Notes: a model not told the origin generated them from the letters alone. A stretch of 27,500 nucleotides of DNA from Nymphaea colorata (GCF_008831285.2 NW_022204986.1:10001-37500), one strand, 5' to 3'. Counted from the first letter of the stretch, positions 1-9,354 are shown. Numbers and translations: made by a program.

Positions 1-717
1 AACGACGGGCCGACCCGCCTCACAACTCCGGACCCGTGTCCGGTTATTCCCAACGTGTCCCCCCTATACAGTGTCACGCCGGTAGCGTGGTGTCAGACGT
101 CACAAGGCGGGCGTGTCCCGTCAGAGGGACACGCGTGTCCCGCTGCTCCCTCTCTGGCCGCCTGACTGCCTATCTCGGCCCGGCCCTCTCGGCCGGGCGT
201 TGGCGCTACCGAGCACCCTCGGCCGGGCGCTGCTACGCTCGCTCGTCTGCTGGTGGCCGTGCTGCCTGGTGCGCCGCCCGTGGGTCCGTCGGCCAGCCCG
301 CCGGGCGCTCTGGTGTCGCTCGGCGGTGGCTGTGGGTCGACTGGGTAGTAGCCAGCGCCGATGCCGCCTGTCTCGTCCGTCTCTGGCCGCTGCGCGGCCG
401 GGTCCCGCTCGGCGGCCTCGCCATCCTCGGTACCCCCTGTCAGTGCCCCTGCTCGAGCGATGGAGGCCAACGCTCTCGGCACGTCCTGCCCTGTCTTCCG
501 CGCCCCCTGTCGGGCCGCGGGGTTAACTTCCCACGGCTGCTCTTGGGCGACGTCGAGCTCTCCGCCACAAACTGTAACCTCCCTCTGAGCTGACTCGAGG
601 TCTCTACCACGTCCCCCTGGCGCGTGGCCTGCTCCGCCTGCGGGCTGCACTCGACCTGTCGCCCTGGCGTGGCCGGCTGTGGCCCTCTTCGTGGGTGCTG
701 ATGGACGGCCCGTATCA
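1..717 (-). repeat. Element A 3' LTR (partial, U3 side only)
   Basis: This is the copy of 9230-9946. In sense it begins at 717 with TGATACGGGCC, directly after the PPT. The remaining roughly 590 bp of the LTR lie off the left edge. It is very GC-rich. The minus-strand pol frame stays open into it down to the stop at 93. Differences from the 5' LTR are at 54, 87, 196, 208, 223, 551, 657 and 699. Confidence 0.93.
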
Positions 718-3700
718 GATCCATCCCCCTTAGATGGAGCATGTCCCCATGCTCCTACAGCAGGGTATGTCTCGGCCAGACCGTTGGCGTCCTCCCAGGT
801 GGGACCTCCCTCGCGACCGTCCCACTCCACCAAATACTCCCGGCGGAGCTCGCCGTCTCGTCGTACCCTGCGGCTACGTAGCAGCCTCCGCGGCAGGGCG
901 GGCTCATCCGGGGTCTGAGTAGTGTCCGTAGGTGGGGCTCCGTGGTGCGGCTTGAGCCTCCCCACGTGGAAAACAGGGTGCACCCGGGCGTCTGCGGGCA
1001 GTGCTAGGCGGTAGGCGGCCTTGCCGTGGCGCGCCTCTACCCGGTAAGGCCCGAAGTACCTCGGTAGTAGCTTCGAGTACGGTCGGCCGAACAAGGTCTT
1101 CTGCCCCCGGGGCAGGCGTTTGAGCCACGCCCAATCCCCAACGCTAAACTGGCGCTCTGCTCGGCCTTTATCGTGCTGCTGCTGCATGCGGCTGCGTGCC
1201 CTCTCCAAATTGGTGCGTAGCACCCTCAGTATCTCATCACGGTCACACAAGCTGCGCTCAAGGTCGTCCTCGCCCACTAGGCCGGGCTCGTAGCTCCTCA
1301 ACGTGGGCGGGGGCCGCCCATAAATAGCCTGGAAGGGAGTCATCCCTATCGAAGAGTGTGGGCTGGTGTTATACGCCCACTCGCACCACGAAAGGTACTT
1401 GGCCCAAGTCGACGGCCTGTGCCCTGAAAAGCTCCGCAAATAGGTCTCTATGGTGCGGTTCACCACCTCAGTTTGTCCGTCGGTCTGGGGGTGGTGGGCC
1501 GAACTAAAGAGCACCTTGGTGCCAGCCAACCGCGTGTACTCTCTCCAAAACTCGCTGATGAACACACTGTCCCTGTCGCACACCATCGTGCGGGGCATGC
1601 CGTGATGCCTCCCAATCCACTCCTGGTAGGTCTCAGCGACGAGACGGGCTGAGTAAAGACGCGGTAATGATGCAAAGTGACTGTGCTTAGTGAGCCGGTC
1701 CACCACTACAAGTATAGCCTCCTTCCCATCTGAACGAGGGAGGGCGTCTATAAAATCAATGGAGACGTCCTCCCATGGCCGGTCTGGTATCGGCAAGGGG
1801 CAGAGGTGCCCGGGTGTCTTGGCTGCCTCGTACTTTTCGCGCTGGCATATGGGGCAGCTCCTCACAAAGTGGGCAACATCGGCTTTAAGCCCCTTCCACC
1901 AAAAATCGGCGGCCACCCTCGCTCGGGTCTTCTCACGCCCCTCGTGGCCCATGGCAGGCAAGTCATGGTGGTGGCGGATCAGCTCTTGGCACAATGAATG
2001 CCCCTTCGGAATGACTACCTTGCCTTCTCGGTAGGGAAGGCCCTCTCGGGCTGAGTACAGCGGGATGCTGCCCGGGTTCGCCTGTACGGAGGATAGGAGG
2101 AGTCGTAAGGTGTCGTCCTCCCTCTGAGCCGCTCGAATACGGTCCCATAGGCGTGTAGTAGGGGCTGACATGGTGAAAAACGCCTCAGGAGCTCGTGAAA
2201 GTGCGTCGGCCGCGGAGTTGTCCACTCCTCTCTTGTACTCAATCGAAAAATCATAGCACAAGAGTCGGGCTATCCACCTCTGCTGAGTGGGGGTGGATAT
2301 ACGCTGAGCTAACAAGTATTTGAGGCTGACGTGGTCAGTCCTCACCACAAAACGCTGTCCAAGGAGGTAGGGCCTCCACTTCTCGATGGCTACGACTATG
2401 GCCAACATCTCCCTCTCGTACGTGGAAAACTGGTTGGCGCGTCGGTTGAGGGCCTTGCTTATGTAGGCAATGGGATGCCTATCCTGGCTCAGTACAGCCC
2501 CAATCCCAGCCTCACATGCGTCTGTCTCCACCACAAACGTCTTGGAGAAGTCTGGTAGGGATAGCACAGGTGCGGTGGTCATGGCCACCTTGAGCTGCTC
2601 AAACGCCCCGCTAGCGTCCTCGGTCCAATCCCAACCACCCTTCTGAAGCAAGCGGGTGAGGGGAGAAGCTATGTGTCCGTATCGTCGGATGAACCGACGG
2701 TAGTACCCGGTAAGCCCAAGAAATCCCCTTACCTCCCTAGGGGATCTAGGTATAGGCCAATCCACCATGGCCTCAATCTTCGCAGGGTCGGCCTTGACCC
2801 CCTCGGCCGTGACTATGTGTCCAAGATAGGCGACCTCGGATTGACCAAAGCTGCACTTGGTCTGCTTCGCATACAACTGGTGCTCCCTGAGCAACTCCAG
2901 CACGGTCCTAAGGTGTCTGATGTGGTCCTCAAGAGTGGCGCTATAGATGAGGACATCGTCGAAGAAAACAAGGACCCCTTTGCGAAGGTGGGCTCTGAAA
3001 ATGTCGTTCATGCACCGTTGGAAGGTGGCTGGTGCATTGGTCAAGCCAAATGGCATCACCAAAAACTCGAAGTGTCCATCGTGGGTGCGGAAGGCCGTCT
3101 TAGTAATATCCTCAGACGCCATCCGAATCTGAAAGTAACCAGACCGTAGATCAATCTTCGAGAAGTATCGTGCACCCGAGAGCTCGTCCAAGAGCTCGTC
3201 AATCACGGGTATAGGATGTTTGTCCTTGAGCGTGGCCTCGTTGAGGGCTCGGTAGTCCACGCAAAACCGCCAAGACCCGTCGTGCTTCTTCACTAGAAGC
3301 ACCGGAGAAGAGAAGGCACTCGAAGAGGGTCGGATGAGTCCCTCCCGTAACATGTCTCGAACTTGCTTCTCTAACTCGCTCTTCTGAGCGTGGGCATACC
3401 GGTAAGGCCTAACGCAAACTGCTGTGGTCCCTGGGACAAGCTGAATATGGTGGTCATGAGCCCTTGGCGGAGGCAGCCCCTTGGGCTCTCGGAAGACGTC
3501 CGTGAATTCCCCCAAAAGAAGTGAAACGGGCTGCGGCGTCTCTCCTTGGACGGCTGGCTGCTCGTCCACACACGACAAAAGGAGGTAGGCCGGCTCTTGG
3601 GCCTGTAGTGCTCGGAGGGCCTCCTTGGGCTGAACCGGTCCATCAAGAGCCCTCAAGGTGGCATGCTGCCCGTCGGCACGGGGAAACTTCAAGGTCATTT

Positions 3701-4148
3701 CCTTGAAGTTGAATGTGATCTCGTCAAGCGTCTTGATCCACTGAACCCCAAGAATGATGTCTGTGCCACACTGAGCCAGGACAAAGAGGTCTACCCGAAA
3801 GTCCGTGTCCTGGATCCTGATACTGACGTCTTCACACACCTCACGGCAAGGAATACGGGCACCGTCCCCTACCATTACCTCAAAAGGAGGGTAAGCCTTG
3901 AGCTTACAACCCGAAGATATAGCTACCGGCCGACTAATAAAGTTGTGCGTCGCACCGGTATCTACAAGGACCAGCACTCTCACGCCTCCAACGGTCCCTT
4001 CGATCCTCATAGAATTAGGCGTAGAAGGCCGAGAGATAGAAAAATAAGCCTGTGGAACCAAGGCTTGTCGGTTGGCGGGCTCTCCCTTATCGGCATCGTC
4101 ATGCTCGGGTGGAGGGTCTCCTCTAGGGCTGTCGGCAGTCTCCTCATC
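93..4148 (-). CDS. pol: Element A Pol: protease, RT, RNase H, integrase, chromodomain
   Basis: This Pol part of a Ty3/gypsy polyprotein makes and integrates the cDNA. The frame is the same as gag and opens right after the gag UAG; the first Met is at 4061 (1322 residues from there). Counting from that Met: aspartic protease DTG 34-36; RT with SKIDLRSGY near 301-309 and the catalytic FFDD 366-369; RNase H with D513, E551 and D576; integrase with an HHCC zinc finger around 697-739 and catalytic D769, D829 and E865; a GPY/F module near 1004-1006 followed by HPVFHVGRLKPHH; chromodomain about 1060-1101 (VEWDGREGGPTWE). The usual aromatic cage is incomplete, as in plant group II chromodomains. From residue about 1115 the frame crosses the PPT/LTR border, giving about 207 Gly/Ala/Arg/Pro-rich residues encoded by the LTR. 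Every catalytic residue looked for is present. Expression would require readthrough, internal initiation or an uninterrupted sister copy. Confidence 0.95.
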   Translation of the reverse strand, partial: DEETADSPRGDPPPEHDDADKGEPANRQALVPQAYFSISRPSTPNSMRIEGTVGGVRVLVLVDTGATHNFISRPVAISSGCKLKAYPPFEVMVGDGARIPCREVCEDVSIRIQDTDFRVDLFVLAQCGTDIILGVQWIKTLDEITFNFKEMTLKFPRADGQHATLRALDGPVQPKEALRALQAQEPAYLLLSCVDEQPAVQGETPQPVSLLLGEFTDVFREPKGLPPPRAHDHHIQLVPGTTAVCVRPYRYAHAQKSELEKQVRDMLREGLIRPSSSAFSSPVLLVKKHDGSWRFCVDYRALNEATLKDKHPIPVIDELLDELSGARYFSKIDLRSGYFQIRMASEDITKTAFRTHDGHFEFLVMPFGLTNAPATFQRCMNDIFRAHLRKGVLVFFDDVLIYSATLEDHIRHLRTVLELLREHQLYAKQTKCSFGQSEVAYLGHIVTAEGVKADPAKIEAMVDWPIPRSPREVRGFLGLTGYYRRFIRRYGHIASPLTRLLQKGGWDWTEDASGAFEQLKVAMTTAPVLSLPDFSKTFVVETDACEAGIGAVLSQDRHPIAYISKALNRRANQFSTYEREMLAIVVAIEKWRPYLLGQRFVVRTDHVSLKYLLAQRISTPTQQRWIARLLCYDFSIEYKRGVDNSAADALSRAPEAFFTMSAPTTRLWDRIRAAQREDDTLRLLLSSVQANPGSIPLYSAREGLPYREGKVVIPKGHSLCQELIRHHHDLPAMGHEGREKTRARVAADFWWKGLKADVAHFVRSCPICQREKYEAAKTPGHLCPLPIPDRPWEDVSIDFIDALPRSDGKEAILVVVDRLTKHSHFASLPRLYSARLVAETYQEWIGRHHGMPRTMVCDRDSVFISEFWREYTRLAGTKVLFSSAHHPQTDGQTEVVNRTIETYLRSFSGHRPSTWAKYLSWCEWAYNTSPHSSIGMTPFQAIYGRPPPTLRSYEPGLVGEDDLERSLCDRDEILRVLRTNLERARSRMQQQHDKGRAERQFSVGDWAWLKRLPRGQKTLFGRPYSKLLPRYFGPYRVEARHGKAAYRLALPADARVHPVFHVGRLKPHHGAPPTDTTQTPDEPALPRRLLRSRRVRRDGELRREYLVEWDGREGGPTWEDANGLAETYPAVGAWGHAPSKGDGSDTGRPSAPTKRATAGHARATGRVQPAGGAGHAPGGRGRDLESAQREVTVCGGELDVAQEQPWEVNPAARQGARKTGQDVPRALASIARAGALTGGTEDGEAAERDPAAQRPETDETGGIGAGYYPVDPQPPPSDTRAPGGLADGPTGGAPGSTATSRRASVAAPGRGCSVAPTPGREGRAEIGSQAAREGAAGHACPSDGTRPPCDV
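718..755 (-). promoter_or_regulatory. Element A polypurine tract plus upstream hairpin
   Basis: In sense, a purine-rich run (AAGGGGGATGGATC) abuts the LTR start at 717 and would prime plus-strand DNA. Exactly 18 nt from the LTR lies a perfect 8-bp hairpin at 736-755, GGAGCATG-GGGA-CATGCTCC. The same structure with different bases occurs at the same distance in elements B and C. Here it overlaps Pol codons for GAWGHAP. Confidence 0.88.
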
Positions 4149-5849
4149 CTATAGCACGTGATACATCATGTTTGCACGACACTTATGCCCTCTCACATAC
4201 TTCTCAGGGCAATAGAAGCACATGCCCTGTTTGATCCTCTCCTCGCGCTCTTGCGGTGTAATAATTTTCACCCGTGGAGTAAATGGCTTGCGTGGGGAGC
4301 TGGCCGGCGAATAGCGCTCGGGCGTGCGAGGCCTCGGCTGGGGTAGCCGTGAAGGTGAAAGTGAGGGCCGGCCTCGGCTAGGTGCGCCCGGGCTGGCTGG
4401 CCGATGGTACGCGGCCAGCCGGCGGATCTTCTCCTCGATCTTATTCGCCTTCTTATAACATTCTTTCAATCGTTGAGGGCGGTCCGTCATCAATTCCAGC
4501 TTGATGTCCTCACGAAGGCCTCCAATGAAACTCGAAATAAGGGCCCCCTCGGGCCAAGCATGCACCATGCTAGACAAATCCTCAAATCGGGCTTGGTAGT
4601 CCTTAACGGAGCCCGTTTGATACAAAGCCTTGAGCTCAATCTCGTAGTCATGAAATGCGGACTCTCCAAAGCGATCGAGGACTTCTTGGACCAACTCTTC
4701 CCAAGGAGGCTCGGGTAGCCCCCTATAGTTCCAATTGTACCATCTCATGGCCTCTCCTTCGAAGTGGCATACGGCTATTGGCACCCACAGATCTCGTGGC
4801 ACTTGCTGGCATAGAAAATATTGTTGGGTCTTGTAGGTCCACTCTTGTGCGTCATGCCCACCAAACTTGGGAAAATCCAAACGCATCCATGGTATAGCGC
4901 GAAACCGCTCTTCACGCGGGTCGTCCCTAAAGGGATTCAAGTTGACGCGCCCGTAGAGTGGCTGGCGTCGGTGACCGTGGTGAGGAGGAGCCTCCCGTGG
5001 TGAATCAAGTCCAACAAACTCTCCGGGGTAATCCTGTATTGGCTCGGGTGGAGCGCCCGGTCCGAATCGAGGAGGAGGCTCGTCGAAGGCCCTAACATTC
5101 TGCCGCCACCTCTCGGCCCGCGCTTGGCCGTGTCCCCTAAAGGCCCCTCTGCCCGCATGCTGTCCCAACCTAGGCGGCTGTCGCTCGGAAGGCATCGGGT
5201 CGAACTGCCCGGGGTCCCGCTGGCTGAAATCCCCTCTCTCGAACGTCCTTGCCGGCATGCCGCCGGTTTGATAGGCCTCGTTACTCCTAGCACCGGGTGA
5301 CCGTCCCCTCTCTTCTTTATCCGCGGGGGTGTCCGTGTTGGCCCAACTTTTAGGGTCGGGTGGAGTCAAGTGATGGCTCCCCCGGCTCTCGGCTGGCCAC
5401 CCTAGCGAATAGTCTCCTTGACGGTCTTGGCCTCGGGATGGAACGGGAGGCCCTCTCTGCCCAATGTTCGGGTCCCTATGGGAGGGCTCCCCGAACTCGT
5501 AATGGCCTCGCCTCATGCCTCTTCCGTCAGGATTAGGGTCGTCCCTAGCCCATTGGCTGGTGACCTCCAAGTGATCGACCCTCTCTCGCACTTGCCGTAG
5601 GGCTGCTCCCATATCGGCTCCAAATCGGCTCATCATTTGGTTGATGTTATCTTGGAACATCATTCCAAATGTCTCAAATTGCTGGCTCAACTCAGATCTC
5701 AACACATTCAAGTCGGTGTTGGCCGCTCGGGAGGAGTACGTCTCTCCTCGTGGCTGTCGCTCGGCCGCGCCCTGCACGGTCGTCACGTCCTCATGCGCCT
5801 CGATGTCCTCGGCAACCATAGGCGCTTTATCCTTAGCGCCTTTAGCCAT
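4149..5849 (-). CDS. gag: Element A Gag
   Basis: This is the structural protein that forms the virus-like particle, 566 residues. Residues 45-95 look like a coiled coil. Residues 100-310 are a long, charged, Arg/Pro/Gly-rich linker. The capsid-like retrotransposon Gag domain is about 319-480 (MRLDFPKFGG, EGEAMRWYNW, YQARFEDLSSMV). Then comes an Arg/Ser/Pro-rich stretch and a single zinc knuckle at 544-557 with spacing C-X2-C-X7-H-X-C. The ORF ends four residues after the conserved MMYH segment with UAG, in the same frame as Pol. In element B the equivalent site (YTVLDGD) has no stop, so in A the UAG replaces or was inserted at a position that is normally read. The start at 5849 gives MAKGAKDK, similar to the MVKKKQ start in B. 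Confidence 0.93.
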   Translation of the reverse strand: MAKGAKDKAPMVAEDIEAHEDVTTVQGAAERQPRGETYSSRAANTDLNVLRSELSQQFETFGMMFQDNINQMMSRFGADMGAALRQVRERVDHLEVTSQWARDDPNPDGRGMRRGHYEFGEPSHRDPNIGQRGPPVPSRGQDRQGDYSLGWPAESRGSHHLTPPDPKSWANTDTPADKEERGRSPGARSNEAYQTGGMPARTFERGDFSQRDPGQFDPMPSERQPPRLGQHAGRGAFRGHGQARAERWRQNVRAFDEPPPRFGPGAPPEPIQDYPGEFVGLDSPREAPPHHGHRRQPLYGRVNLNPFRDDPREERFRAIPWMRLDFPKFGGHDAQEWTYKTQQYFLCQQVPRDLWVPIAVCHFEGEAMRWYNWNYRGLPEPPWEELVQEVLDRFGESAFHDYEIELKALYQTGSVKDYQARFEDLSSMVHAWPEGALISSFIGGLREDIKLELMTDRPQRLKECYKKANKIEEKIRRLAAYHRPASPGAPSRGRPSLSPSRLPQPRPRTPERYSPASSPRKPFTPRVKIITPQEREERIKQGMCFYCPEKYVRGHKCRANMMYHVL

Positions 5850-6882
5850 CGCGTGAAGGTGGCTGCTTGCTGCCCGTGGCAGTCGACTGAACGCCCGCGC
5901 TACGCTGCCCTCCTCGGCTAGCGTCTCCGCCTGTCACGTGTGGCCGGGCCGGGATGGCCGACTACACCTCTCCGCTCGGCAAATCGTCGGCCGGCTACCT
6001 GTCCGGGCTATCACCGTCGCGCGTCGCCCACGCCGCTATCGCTGGTCGGGGGCGTCTCCGGGCCTGCCTACCGCACCTCGGCTGGATGTCGTCCAACACT
6101 ATCACCACTCGTCAGGCGTCGTTCGTCGGCCCTACGGCTAATCCCTGGTCGCCTCTCGTCTACGGCTGTCACTGGTCGGCCGGCGTCGGCCTGGTGTCCG
6201 ACGTCGCTCACGTGGCTTGGCGCGCTACGCTGCTCGGCTATCGCTGCCCTGGTGGCCGTCTGCCCAAAACTGCCTAGCTGATCGCTGCCCTCACTGACAC
6301 GGCTGACTGGCTAAGTCCACTGCCTGACCACTGCCGGGTAATACAGAAATACAGCTCCTACCTCACAAGGGTGGCTCGTACAAGTTTTTCCCGGCTTGTC
6401 AAGCCCTAGCTTGCCCGGAGGAGTACAAAACCCAGCCCAACCTCACAACAAGGACTCTCAAGAGTTTGGTGGCTTTAATATTACAAATGCGTTCGATACA
6501 TGGATTTAAATCTCTCCCAACTCACTCAACAATCCATGCCTAGCACGTACAAACCACACCCTTCGCGCCCTTGGGTAAGTCCTCCCACTACCGGGCTGTG
6601 TCCCGTGCAAGGTGCACAAGGAGGAGCCCAAGTCAGGGGTGCCGGTGGCAGGGGTGAAAGCAAGTACAACCGCCCTCGCAGCTATAGGGTGAGGCGAAAG
6701 GAACCTGGCCACGGGGGCTAAAACCGGCAGCCGTGCTGCACCCCCGTATTCAGCAGCCTCGCTCCTTCAATGGGTGGCGCCTCCAAGCAATGCCGCCGCG
6801 TGTAGCTCCTTGACAAGCAAAGGGAGCAAGAGTAGTCACCGAAAAGTTTTACAGCAACAGAAAATGGGAGAAGGGGATGCAC

Positions 6883-6953
6883 GTCACCGTGAACGAAGAA
6901 ACCCCTAAGTGCAGTCGTGTAGGGGGAAGCAATCGCTGGAATGGCGCCAGCGA
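6883..6953 (-). other. Leader double-hairpin module A-I (alpha type)
   Basis: Plus-strand order: GTCACC box (6883-6888); CCCCTA (6902-6907) pairing with TAGGGG (6920-6925); 7 nt GAAGCAA; then TCGCTGG (6933-6939) pairing with CCAGCGA (6947-6953). The second stem is a perfect 7 bp. In sense the module reads GC-rich stem, TTGCTTC, CCCC/GGGG stem, GGTGAC. The function is unknown; structured RNA is the simplest reading. Confidence 0.6.
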
Positions 6954-7141
6954 ACGCCCTTCCTTCTCCCACGTCCAGGCCAGTCAAGTGCTAGCTGGAC
7001 CTCCTCCTCAGCTACGGTGTGGTCCTCGGTAACAGGTCGTCGAGGAAGGGTAGCTCCTTGCCCGCACAGCTCAGTCCAATAAAAGAGCACAATCAAAGAC
7101 AGAACATGAGTATGAACAAATAATGGAAAGTGCTTGGAAAT

Positions 7142-7213
7142 GTCACCAGATGCACGAGTAAACCCCAGGAGAAGATGTAGATGGGGTGTGGCAGTCGCCG
7201 GAAGCGCCGGCGA
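7142..7213 (-). other. Leader double-hairpin module A-II (beta type)
   Basis: It has the same layout as A-I about 260 bp away: GTCACC (7142-7147); ACCCCA (7162-7167) with TGGGGT (7182-7187); a 7-nt spacer; TCGCCGG (7195-7201) with CCGGCGA (7207-7213). Relative to A-I, a T-A pair has become C-G in the GC-rich stem, and the outer pairs of the other stem have swapped. Confidence 0.6.
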
Positions 7214-7704
7214 ACGCGTATTCTCCTTGCAAGGCTGGTGAATCAGAAAACGGGCTGAAGCTGGCTTCAGGGACCTTTGGCACTTCAAAAATCTGTAACT
7301 CGCTGTTCCGGAGTCCAAAATTCACGAAAATGGTGCCAAAAATTTCTGAAGACCCGTAGCTTTCCAACGCCACCAGAAGCACTGGCATCCGATCAACACA
7401 GGAAAATTCGGAGTGGATCAAAGTCACGCCTCTGGTGCTCGTCGCAGGGGTATTCAGGTTCTTTATCAGTCTGCAAAAGTGGCCCCGACCAACCTCCACT
7501 CAAACAGCTGCCCCGGCTTGTCCTTAAGTCCAATGGTCCTGAAACTTGGCTGCCAGAAAATAGACAAGCAGCCGGTTCCAACACACCTAAGAGCTCAGAA
7601 ATCCGATTCCTGAGCAGGCTGCACCGATCGTTGCAAGTTGGCGAACATTCTGGAAAAACCGAAGTCTGATAACGCTGATTTTGCCTTGGGCGGTGTCCTG
7701 ATAG

Positions 7705-7930
7705 GCGGACACGTGTGACAAGAGTGAAGACACGTCGGACACGCTGGCGCCCCTTTGTTAACTGTCAGGATTCGTGTGGTGAGGGACACGCGTGTCCTCA
7801 AGGTCGGAGGTGATTCCGGATTCGGGGCGCGACACGGCGGGACACTGTCGAGTTGTGAATGAGGACTCGACGGGACTCGCGTGTCACTGTGATCCGCTCC
7901 TGAATATGACACGTTGCACGGACACAACGC
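7705..7930. promoter_or_regulatory. Cluster of GACACG/CGTGTC words, including a 14-bp palindrome
   Basis: At least eight copies of GACACG or its complement occur in about 225 bp, several with an ACGT core like plant G-box sites. GGACACGCGTGTCC at 7784-7797 is a perfect palindrome that recurs, extended to 16 bp, in the A LTRs (126-141 and 9355-9370). A similar cluster lies at the matching place in element C (about 18505-18720). A protein-binding role is an inference. Confidence 0.4.
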
Positions 7931-8622
7931 CGGGGACCGAAGAACACGGCGAACCTCGACGGAATATTCCGCCGAGATTCGTCGAATTTTGCCGGAATCC
8001 TTCGCGATCGCCGGAAAACGCAGAAAACGACCGGGGAACTTCAAATCAAGATTCTGACGTTGTTTCTTAACCAAATTTGTCGATTCAAAGCTCGATCTGC
8101 TCGGAAATGAGTCAAGAATCCTTGTGCATACTCATCAACACAGATTAACCAGCAGATCGACCGGAATCGAAGCCGGAACAGTCGGTTATCGCCGGAAATG
8201 GGGAAAACGGAGAGAACAGATTCAAATGCAGACGGATTGCGTGATTAAACTGAGGGAAATCGTGGGGGTTACACTAACCGTGTAGGGATCAACCGTTTTG
8301 GGGTCGATCGGCCGCTGAACAACGAGAAATCCCTCTCCAAATCGCCTGGAATCCGTCGGAGTTCGCCGGCGGCCTGAAAACGCCTGAAAAACCCTTGGTG
8401 CTTCAAAAATCCATATCTCGCTCCAGGATGCTCCAAAATTCGCCAAATAAAATTCACAGCACTCCCAAGACGTGTACGAAGAGATTGGGTGGGTGCTCGA
8501 CAGCTAGAACTCGCCCAGAAATCAACGCCAGGGATCTGAACAGACCCCTGCGCTCTGTTTCTTCTTCTCAGGCGAACAGCAACATAACCCCTCAAAAATT
8601 CGTCTCCTCAGGCCGTGCGACG

Positions 8623-8634
8623 GCTCTGATACCA
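8623..8634 (-). promoter_or_regulatory. Element A primer-binding site (initiator tRNA-Met type)
   Basis: In sense the sequence is TGGTATCAGAGC, three bases (AGT) after the LTR end at 8638. It is the standard match to the 3' end of plant initiator tRNA-Met and would prime minus-strand cDNA. Confidence 0.93.
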
Positions 8635-9112
8635 ACTTGTTGCGACCCAACTCCGAGAGGGATGCCGTAGGCAGCCGTTGGTGGTCGCTGATCGCCAAGA
8701 TCTCGCACGGGGGAGGAGCTCTTCAATGGAACAGTAACTTGTGCTCAAAAACGGAAGACGCCGGGATGATCGCCGGTGGATGGGAGGCTAACAGAGGCTC
8801 GTGCGGGGGATTGGGCGTCGGATGGAAGATGGGAAGACGACGGGATGCGTGTGGGTAGCTTCCGGATGGAGTCTCCTTCGCTGGAATGGGCGTCAGACAA
8901 GGGAGATCACCAGCTCGGCAGCCATGGCTGCTGGAAATGAAGAAGAACAGGGAGAAACGGATGAAGATGAAGATGTATATCTCATTGATGATGAAGAAGA
9001 CAGAAACCCAAGGGGGCTGCCGCCGGGGAGAACGTCCGGCGACCTTCTGGGGAAAACTTCCAGGAACTTGCCCTCTTGGGAATCCTCTTCTTGCATAAGG
9101 AAGCAACAATGG

Positions 9113-9138
9113 CTTCCTCCCCTTTATAAAGGAGGAAG
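9113..9138 (-). promoter_or_regulatory. Element A TATA box within an inverted repeat
   Basis: TTTATAAA (9123-9130) is self-complementary and flanked by CTTCCTCC (9113-9120) and GGAGGAAG (9131-9138), a perfect 8-bp inverted repeat. In sense the core reads TATAAAGGGG. It is the best core promoter in this LTR; transcription would begin about 30 nt further on, near 9095. Confidence 0.6.
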
Positions 9139-9354
9139 ACGATAAGAAGAGCGGGTCCGGACCCCAGTCCGGATCCCCCAAAAACCCGCGCCCGGATCCA
9201 TAGGACTACGCATGGATCCGGGTCTACAAAACGACGGGCCGACCCGCCTCACAACTCCGGACCCGTGTCCGGTTATTCCCAATGTGTCCCCCCTATACAG
9301 TGTCACGCCGGTAGCATGGTGTCAGACGTCACAAGGCGGGCGTGTCCCGTCAGA

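Larger units (their letters stand above)
5850..8622 (-). other. Element A leader between PBS and gag (non-coding)
   Basis: There is 2.8 kb with no credible minus-strand ORF. In sense from the PBS: about 8400-7940 is rich in GCCGGAA/TTCCGGC words; about 7940-7700 is rich in GACACG/CGTGTC words, including a 14-bp palindrome at 7784-7797; then two double-hairpin modules (7142-7213 and 6883-6953); a stem ACGGGGG/CCCCCGT (6711-6717 with 6741-6747); a block at 6500-6665 shared in layout with B's LTR and C's leader (CTCACTCAA...CAATCCATGC...GTGAAAGCAAG on the plus strand); and a GC-rich low-complexity stretch 5860-6330 next to gag. Plus-strand ORFs here are by-products of GC richness. Confidence 0.7.

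Noticed and set aside
36-593. 185-codon plus-strand ORF in the LTR of A, repeated at 9265-9822
   Set aside because: It lies antisense to U3 and the pol tail, in GC-rich stop-poor sequence, and has no recognisable domain. Its repetition only reflects the two LTRs.
3663-4154. 163-codon plus-strand ORF opposite the Pol N-terminus and Gag end
   Set aside because: It is a shadow of the conserved minus-strand gag-pol coding, with no domain of its own.
6902-6925. Leader CCCCCT...TAG/GGGG as tandem 3' splice acceptors rather than hairpins
   Set aside because: The pyrimidine-AG reading fits the alpha copies only. The beta copies lose the AG but keep the pairing, so structure explains all copies better.
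6883-7213. Repeated leader modules as a CRISPR-like array
   Set aside because: The copies are diverged, spaced by more than 200 bp, and lie in a plant retrotransposon leader; there are no uniform repeats or spacers.
7595-8074. 159-codon minus-strand ORF in the A leader as an upstream gene
   Set aside because: It is Pro/Ser/Arg-rich with no domain, overlaps the GACACG cluster, and has no equivalent in C.
8623-8634. GCTCTGATACCA sites (also at 19232 and 26264) as tRNA gene ends
   Set aside because: Only the 12-base primer-binding match is present; there is no tRNA body or cloverleaf around it.
8723-9181. 152-codon minus-strand ORF in the A 5' LTR
   Set aside because: It spans the TATA box and R region, is low complexity, and has no family resemblance.
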